A stretch of 64,000 bases of DNA from JASHPR01 sp963815375 (lineage in GTDB: Bacteria > Actinomycetota > Actinomycetes > Streptosporangiales > Streptosporangiaceae). Below the pieces are notes generated by a model. It saw only the letters and a program-made list of their open reading frames with translations. It ran no database searches and was not told the origin of the DNA. Made by a program: the position numbers and the translations under genes. The stretch spans positions 1,116,001 through 1,180,000 of the forward strand of contig CAWFGX010000004.1 of NCBI GenBank assembly GCA_963815375.1, read 5' to 3'. This document shows positions 59,391 through 64,000 of this stretch, piece after piece; position 1 is the first letter of the stretch, and the number at the start of each line of letters is the position of its first letter.

Positions 59391-60569
59391 CTAGGGCTCG
59401 GGGAGCTGCATCGCCGGGTCGGCGTTCCGGGGGGTCGTGACTGGCAGACCGAGCTCGGCCCGGACCACGTTGGCCCCGGCCACGATCGCAGCGGCCTTGT
59501 AGTAAGCGATCTGGCGGCTGGACCCCTGCCGGCCGAACCCGCAGTCGGACGACAGCACAAGCCGCTCAGCAGGAATGTATTTCAGGCATGTCCGGATCCG
59601 CTCTGCCACATCCTGCGCGGTGTCGGCCTGCAGTCCGCGGTGGCTGACCACACCGACCGCGATCTTCTTGCCGGTATCGGGGTACCGGGCCAGTAGCTCG
59701 ATGTCCTCCAGGTTCCGGTCGGCCATCTCCAGCGTCAGCACATCGCAGTTGACGCGGTACAGGTACTCCTCCATGGACCGGGCATAGCTCGTCCTGTCCA
59801 GCGCGCGCTGCATGCTCGGGCTGCCAAAGCACGTGTGCACCCAGACCTCGGCGGCATCGCCCAGGCCGTCGAGCTCGGCGTTCAGCACGTCGATGAACAT
59901 GCTCACGTCGGCCTCCGGATTCATGACCCGGATCAGGTGGATGGATGGGTCCTCTACCTGGATGACCTTGCAGCCCGCCTGCACCAGTCGCCGGAGCTGC
60001 CCGTTGATCACTGCGGCCAAGTCCCGCATCAGATCCTGCCCGTCGGCGCCGTAGCGCTCGGTCTGGATGCAGCTCATCAGGGCGAGGCCGAGCGTCTGCG
60101 CGTCCACGACACCGATCTTGACCGGTTTGCTGGCCCGAGCCTGGGCCGCCCGCCAGACGACGTCCAGCTCAAACGGGGTCTGCACGCCGACCTCTGCCAC
60201 GACCGGCGGGTACCGCCAGCCGCCGAGCACCTCGCCCAGCAGCGTGCCGGGGGGTTGCGCGAACGCGCTGGAGGGGAGCCGGTGTCCAGCGTCCACGCCA
60301 CTCAGCCGCGACAGCGCGAAATTCATCCAGGAGAAGCCGCCCAGGTCGTCGTCGAGGTGGGCATCACCGTTGGTGAGGATGTCCAGGCCGGCCCGGTCCT
60401 GCTCGCCCACCACTACGGCGTTGGCGTCAAGGAACTGCTCGCGGAACTCGTTATCCAGCAGTCTCATGGAGATCGGCCCGGTGCCAGGCTGCGCCCTGTA
60501 CCACCTGGGACGAGGCCACGACCCGGTCACCGTAGTCGGCAGCATCGTGCGTGCGGTCGCTGTGAACAT
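59391..60569 (-). CDS. short (core) MetE-like methyltransferase
   Basis: A 392-residue cobalamin-independent methionine synthase family protein. It has NGDAHLDDDLGGFSWMNFAL and the zinc-site pattern HTCFGSPS ... LTLEMADRN ... LSSDCGFGRQGS. It lacks the N-terminal half of canonical MetE (about 750 residues), so it belongs with the short core-MetE proteins whose methyl donor need not be methyl-THF-polyglutamate. Start MFTATARTMLPTTVTGSWPR. It is divergent from the lipid-kinase gene. Confidence 0.85.
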   Translation of the reverse strand: MFTATARTMLPTTVTGSWPRPRWYRAQPGTGPISMRLLDNEFREQFLDANAVVVGEQDRAGLDILTNGDAHLDDDLGGFSWMNFALSRLSGVDAGHRLPSSAFAQPPGTLLGEVLGGWRYPPVVAEVGVQTPFELDVVWRAAQARASKPVKIGVVDAQTLGLALMSCIQTERYGADGQDLMRDLAAVINGQLRRLVQAGCKVIQVEDPSIHLIRVMNPEADVSMFIDVLNAELDGLGDAAEVWVHTCFGSPSMQRALDRTSYARSMEEYLYRVNCDVLTLEMADRNLEDIELLARYPDTGKKIAVGVVSHRGLQADTAQDVAERIRTCLKYIPAERLVLSSDCGFGRQGSSRQIAYYKAAAIVAGANVVRAELGLPVTTPRNADPAMQLPEP

Positions 60570-60622
60570 TTCGACAGCTCCTGCAGAATCGCTATGGACC
60601 TGAGAGAAAAGAGCGAATGCTC

Positions 60623-60648
60623 CGTGTCCTTATTTATATACGGACACG
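60623..60648. promoter_or_regulatory. AT-rich operator-like inverted repeat before the short MetE gene
   Basis: CGTGTCC (60623-60629) and GGACACG (60642-60648) flank the AT-rich spacer ttatttatatac. In this GC-rich DNA such a site, 54-80 bases upstream of the MetE-like start at 60569, marks a promoter/operator. A TetR- or LysR-like protein is plausible. Confidence 0.5.
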
Positions 60649-60841
60649 TCTTGATATGGCTGCCGTATCCGAAACCCATGCCGCGCCGCATCCTGCGGAG
60701 ACGCATCGCTGAGTACCATCGGCCACTACATTGAGCAGAAGCCGCGCCCGGCTTGATGGCCGGGCCGGGCCAACCCCGCCCAGAAGAACGGGGCTTGGGC
60801 CCGGATCATCGGTCACACCGGACCCAGCAGCGGAGGTTTGC

Positions 60842-61765
60842 ATGAACGGCCCGTTCTGTCTTGTTGTCAACCCGGCCGCGGGCCACGGCCGGGCGCTGCG
60901 GGTGCTGCGCGCAGCCACGGCCCTGCTCGACGCGTCATCCGCCGATTACGAGGTGGCGACGTCGGACAGCCTCGATCACGCGCGGGATCTCGCGGCCAAG
61001 GCGGCAAAGCAGGGCCAGGTGGTCGTCGCTGTGGGTGGTGACGGCATGGCAGGCGCCCTGGCCGCGGTGGCAGCGCGCGAAGGCGCGCGGTTTGGCATCA
61101 TCCCGGCGGGCAATGGCAACGACCTGGCTCGCGGGCTGGGCATCCCGTTCCAGCCCGCGGCGGCCGTCCCGGCGCTGATCCAGGGCCGCGAGCGCAAGGT
61201 GGACCTGATAGCAGTCGAGAATGGGGCCCAGCCGGAGATCGTCGTGGCGGGCAGCGTGTACCTCGGGATCCCCTCGGTGGCGGGAGAGATCGCCAACAGC
61301 ACCCGGTGGCTCCGCGGGCCGGCCGTCTACCCGGTGGCGGGGCTGCGCGCGGTAGCGGGGTGGGCTCCGGCCGGGTTCCGGGTGGAGATTGGCCATGGCC
61401 CGCAGCAGGAGCTGCACGAGTTCTCGGGCTACGCGGTCGTCGTGGCCAACGCGTCCTACTTCGGCGCCGGGATGAAGGTGGCGCCCCAGGCACAGCCCGA
61501 CGACGGCGTGCTGGACGTGCTGACAATGCGGGACGCCCCCCGGCTGGTGTTCCTCCGCGTCCTGATGAAGATCCGCAGCGGTTCGCATCTGAGCCTGCCC
61601 CAGATCGGCGCGGCCCGCGGAGCCGAAGTAACGATCACGGTCGATCGTGACCTGCCCGCTGCGGCCGACGGCGAGACCCTCCCCTGCGCCGCGCCGCTGC
61701 GGGCCGGCGAGCCGCTGCGCCTGCGCGCTCTGCCCGGTGCGCTGAACGTGGCCGTGCCCGCTTAG
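60842..61765 (+). CDS. diacylglycerol/sphingosine kinase-like lipid kinase
   Basis: A 307-residue lipid kinase from ATG 60842-60844 with GGAGG before it. It has the N-terminal VVNPAAGHGRA, nucleotide motif VVAVGGDGMAGALAAVAA, IPAGNGNDLARGLG and a C-terminal YFGAGMKVAPQAQPDDGVLD. This matches DgkB/YegS/BmrU-type ATP-dependent kinases acting on diacylglycerol or related lipids. A convergent overlap of 4 bases joins the GH3 gene. Confidence 0.92.
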   Translation: MNGPFCLVVNPAAGHGRALRVLRAATALLDASSADYEVATSDSLDHARDLAAKAAKQGQVVVAVGGDGMAGALAAVAAREGARFGIIPAGNGNDLARGLGIPFQPAAAVPALIQGRERKVDLIAVENGAQPEIVVAGSVYLGIPSVAGEIANSTRWLRGPAVYPVAGLRAVAGWAPAGFRVEIGHGPQQELHEFSGYAVVVANASYFGAGMKVAPQAQPDDGVLDVLTMRDAPRLVFLRVLMKIRSGSHLSLPQIGAARGAEVTITVDRDLPAAADGETLPCAAPLRAGEPLRLRALPGALNVAVPA

Positions 61766-64000
61766 TGGTGAGCGGCCCACGCCGCGGCCTGCGCGCTGGC
61801 TGTGAGAGCCGGATCTGCCAGCCTGGCGGTCACGCTCGCCGATGCCTCGGCCAGGCTGGTGCTCGCGCCCGGGCCGCCGGGCTGGCCGGTGATCCTGGCA
61901 GTCAGCTGGGCGCTGCCGGGCTGCACGCCGGCAGGCACGGTCACGCGGAATCGCTCGGTTACCGTCTGGCCCGGGGCCACCGCCGACGGGACTCGCCCGA
62001 CCGGCGTCACGGTCCAGCCACTGGGGACGCTGAGCCTCACCCTTGTGTCGCGCATCGGGTAGTCGCCGCGGTTCACGACGGTCGCTGTGACCATGGCCGA
62101 AGAGCCGACGTCTATGGCGGACGGCGCCTGCAGGCTGGCGTACCGGGCGCCGACGGTGCGGGTCACGCTGAACCCGCCGTGCAGCGGCAGGTTCGCCAGG
62201 GCCGAGGAGTCACCGACGTCGACCTGGTACCTGCCGTCCGGGACGACCCAGCCGTTCGCGGCGTCGTTCCAGTAGGAGAGGTCGTGCCCGTTCAGGGTGA
62301 AACGCACTGTGGCGGACTGGCCGGGCTGGAGCGTGACCTTGTGGAACCCCTTGAGCTGCCGCGGCGGCTCCGCAGCGGCCGAAGGGTCGCCCAGGTACAG
62401 CTGGGCCACATCTGAGCCCGCGACCTTACCGGTATTGGTCACGGTCGCCGACACGGTTACCAGGTTCCCGGACTGGCCGTTGCAGCCGCAGCTTGTGGCG
62501 CCCGGGTTCGAGGTGTGGTTGTGCACGCGCTGCGGGGTGACCGTGAGGTGGGTGTACTTGTAGCTGGTGTAGGACAGGCCGTAGCCGAACGGGAACAGCG
62601 GGGTCTCGTTGTTGGCGTCGTAGTAGCGGTAGCCGACGTCGATGCCCTCGGAGTACAGCACCTGGCCGTTGGTGCCGGGGAACTCGCTCGGGCTGGACGC
62701 GGGCACCTGCGACAGATCCGTGGGGAACGTGACCGGCAGGTGGCCGCTCGGGTCGGTCTGGCCGAACAGCACCGATGCCAGCGCGGTGCCATTGCTCTCG
62801 CCCGGGTACCAGGCGTCCACGACCGAGGCGACCTGGTTCAGCCACGGCATCACCACCGGAGCGCCCGCGTTGACGACCACCACCGTATGCGGGTTGGCCG
62901 CCGCGACGGCCGAGATCAGCTCGTTCTGCGCCGACGGCAGATTCAGGCTCGGGCGGTCCGCTCCCTCGGATTCGGTGTCATCGGAGACGACCACCACCGC
63001 GACGCGCGCCGCCTTCGCAGTTGCGACCGCCTGGGCGATGCCGGGCGCCAGGTCCGAGGGCGTGGCCCAGCTCAGGTTCGCCGACGGGCCGCCGCCGGAC
63101 AGCCGCAGCGTGTACGCCTGGCCTGCCTGCAGGTTCACGCCCACCGAGTACGTCGACACCGGCGGGGTCCCCGGGTCCGCGATGATCTCCTGCCCGTTCA
63201 GCGACAGCACGGCGCTCTGACTGTGGACCTGCAGCGCCAGCACGTACGTGCCGGTTTCCGGGGCGGTCAGCGTGGCGGTGTAGGTCCCGCCGGTGCCGGT
63301 GCTGCCGGAGGTCAGCGCACTGCCCGGGATAGGCGCCAGGGCTGTGTCCGCAGGCAGGCCCTGAGCGTAGGTGATCGGGGTGCCCGGGCTGGCCGCCGCC
63401 TGGATTCCCTGCAACGGCGTCACGCTGAACGGGGCGGTCACCTGCGAGCTGCCGCCACCGGTGTCGGTGGGCGCAGCTGAGGCAGCAGGGCCGATCACGG
63501 CCACGGTGCCGCCGTCTGCCTTCAGCGGCAGCGTCGCACCGCTGTTGCGCAGCAGCACCGTGCCCGCCTCAGCGACTGAGGTGGACACCGCCTGGTGGGC
63601 GGCTGTGGTGACGCTCGCGCTGGCCGAGCCGGCTGGCGGGTCGTTGAAGTCATTGAAGTCGAACAGCTCGGTCAGGATCCGGGACACCATCTGGTTCAGC
63701 GTCGCCATGCTGACCTGGCCGTCCTGCACCGCTGCCAGCAGCGCCTGGCCGTAGAACTGTGCGGTTGGCTGCTCCTGGTCGAGCCCCGCGTTCGCCGACG
63801 CCGCTGTCGCGTGGGTGCCGCCGAAATCGGAACCGACGAACCCCGGGTAGGCCCAGCGCTGGTCGAGGGTGCTGAGCAGATCCTGGTTCTGGCAGGCGTC
63901 CTGGCCGTTGACCGTGCTGTAGGCGCACATCACTGAGCTGGCCCCGGCCTGCTGGGTCGCTGACCAGAACGCCGGCAGGTAGATCTCGTGCAGCGCCCGC
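61762..64000 (-). CDS. GH3 beta-glucosidase, C-terminal part (5' end beyond window)
   Basis: About 746 codons visible from the window edge. The GH3 nucleophile Asp is in FVGSDFGGTHAT; the (alpha/beta) sandwich has AEAGTVLLRNSGATLPL and VVVNAGAPVVMPW; a PA14-like insertion (YTATLTAPETGTYVLALQVH) precedes it. A fibronectin-III-like domain with VAQLYLGDPSA and FTLNGHDLSYWNDAANGW follows, then an extra C-terminal NEW3-like domain (VVNRGDYPMRDTRVRLSV). It is likely secreted, but the N-terminus with the signal lies outside the window. Confidence 0.92.
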   Translation of the reverse strand, partial: RALHEIYLPAFWSATQQAGASSVMCAYSTVNGQDACQNQDLLSTLDQRWAYPGFVGSDFGGTHATAASANAGLDQEQPTAQFYGQALLAAVQDGQVSMATLNQMVSRILTELFDFNDFNDPPAGSASASVTTAAHQAVSTSVAEAGTVLLRNSGATLPLKADGGTVAVIGPAASAAPTDTGGGSSQVTAPFSVTPLQGIQAAASPGTPITYAQGLPADTALAPIPGSALTSGSTGTGGTYTATLTAPETGTYVLALQVHSQSAVLSLNGQEIIADPGTPPVSTYSVGVNLQAGQAYTLRLSGGGPSANLSWATPSDLAPGIAQAVATAKAARVAVVVVSDDTESEGADRPSLNLPSAQNELISAVAAANPHTVVVVNAGAPVVMPWLNQVASVVDAWYPGESNGTALASVLFGQTDPSGHLPVTFPTDLSQVPASSPSEFPGTNGQVLYSEGIDVGYRYYDANNETPLFPFGYGLSYTSYKYTHLTVTPQRVHNHTSNPGATSCGCNGQSGNLVTVSATVTNTGKVAGSDVAQLYLGDPSAAAEPPRQLKGFHKVTLQPGQSATVRFTLNGHDLSYWNDAANGWVVPDGRYQVDVGDSSALANLPLHGGFSVTRTVGARYASLQAPSAIDVGSSAMVTATVVNRGDYPMRDTRVRLSVPSGWTVTPVGRVPSAVAPGQTVTERFRVTVPAGVQPGSAQLTARITGQPGGPGASTSLAEASASVTARLADPALTASAQAAAWAAHH

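Overview
The window is very GC-rich DNA with dense, often overlapping genes. The gene set points to an actinomycete: glnA1/glnE/glnA2, an F420-dependent NADP reductase, a DUF4191 membrane protein, an MpaB-type DUF2236 protein, a PknB-like kinase and a GlnR-type nitrogen box. Synteny suggests Actinomycetota, perhaps the Streptosporangiales/Streptomycetales side, but the genus cannot be told from the sequence alone. Several genes show frameshifts (one clear, one possible) or an internal deletion. They may be real lesions or draft-assembly errors.

Layout. 0-3.5 kb: NarL-type response regulator, MHYT membrane protein, ChrB-like protein, and a divergent two-gene membrane operon. 3.7-9.3 kb: pepA, lpdA, a doubly frameshifted 2-oxoacid dehydrogenase E2 gene and a TIGR01777 epimerase. 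9.4-13.1 kb: minus-strand HSP90-like/TPR module with a four-helix membrane protein. 13.4-17.7 kb: lipB and lipA, separated by an opposite-strand Nudix-hisS pair, then DUF4191. 17.7-24.5 kb: AbiEi/DUF559-like protein, RDD protein, glnA1 behind a GlnR box, Ser/Thr kinase, AraC regulator and a terpene-cyclase-fold protein. 24.5-33.8 kb: glnE, LysR, GATase-like protein, small and hypothetical genes, alpha/beta hydrolase, a 14-bp tandem repeat and glnA2. 33.8-41.3 kb: PLP lyase/LysR pair, WD40 protein, nadE, MBL hydrolase, panB and npdG. 41.4-46.7 kb: accessory genes (TIM-barrel/TetR pair, two tandem-YbjQ proteins, a deleted methyltransferase pseudogene, a small conserved protein). 46.7-57.3 kb: map, then a minus-strand block with an Erm-like rRNA methyltransferase, an FAD oxidase, two MMPL exporters and a HTH/coiled-coil/sensor-domain operon. 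57.5-64 kb: histidine phosphatase, MpaB and CutA proteins, a short MetE-like protein, a lipid-kinase-like protein and a truncated GH3 beta-glucosidase.

How the genes work together. The backbone pepA - E2 - TIGR01777 - lipB - lipA - DUF4191 - RDD - glnA1 - glnE - glnA2 - panB follows the order I know from Mycobacterium tuberculosis (Rv2213 to Rv2225). It links lipoate supply (lipB, lipA) to a lipoate user (E2, with lpdA as E3), and glutamine synthetase to its adenylyltransferase. Accessory genes are interleaved in that backbone. GlnA1 keeps the tyrosine that GlnE modifies; GlnA2 does not. The accessory parts with least explanation are the HSP90/TPR module, the HTH-coiled-coil-sensor operon followed by two MMPL pumps (one with a histone-like tail), and the Erm gene with its repeat-encoded basic N-terminus.

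No tRNA, rRNA, CRISPR array or intact insertion sequence was recognised.
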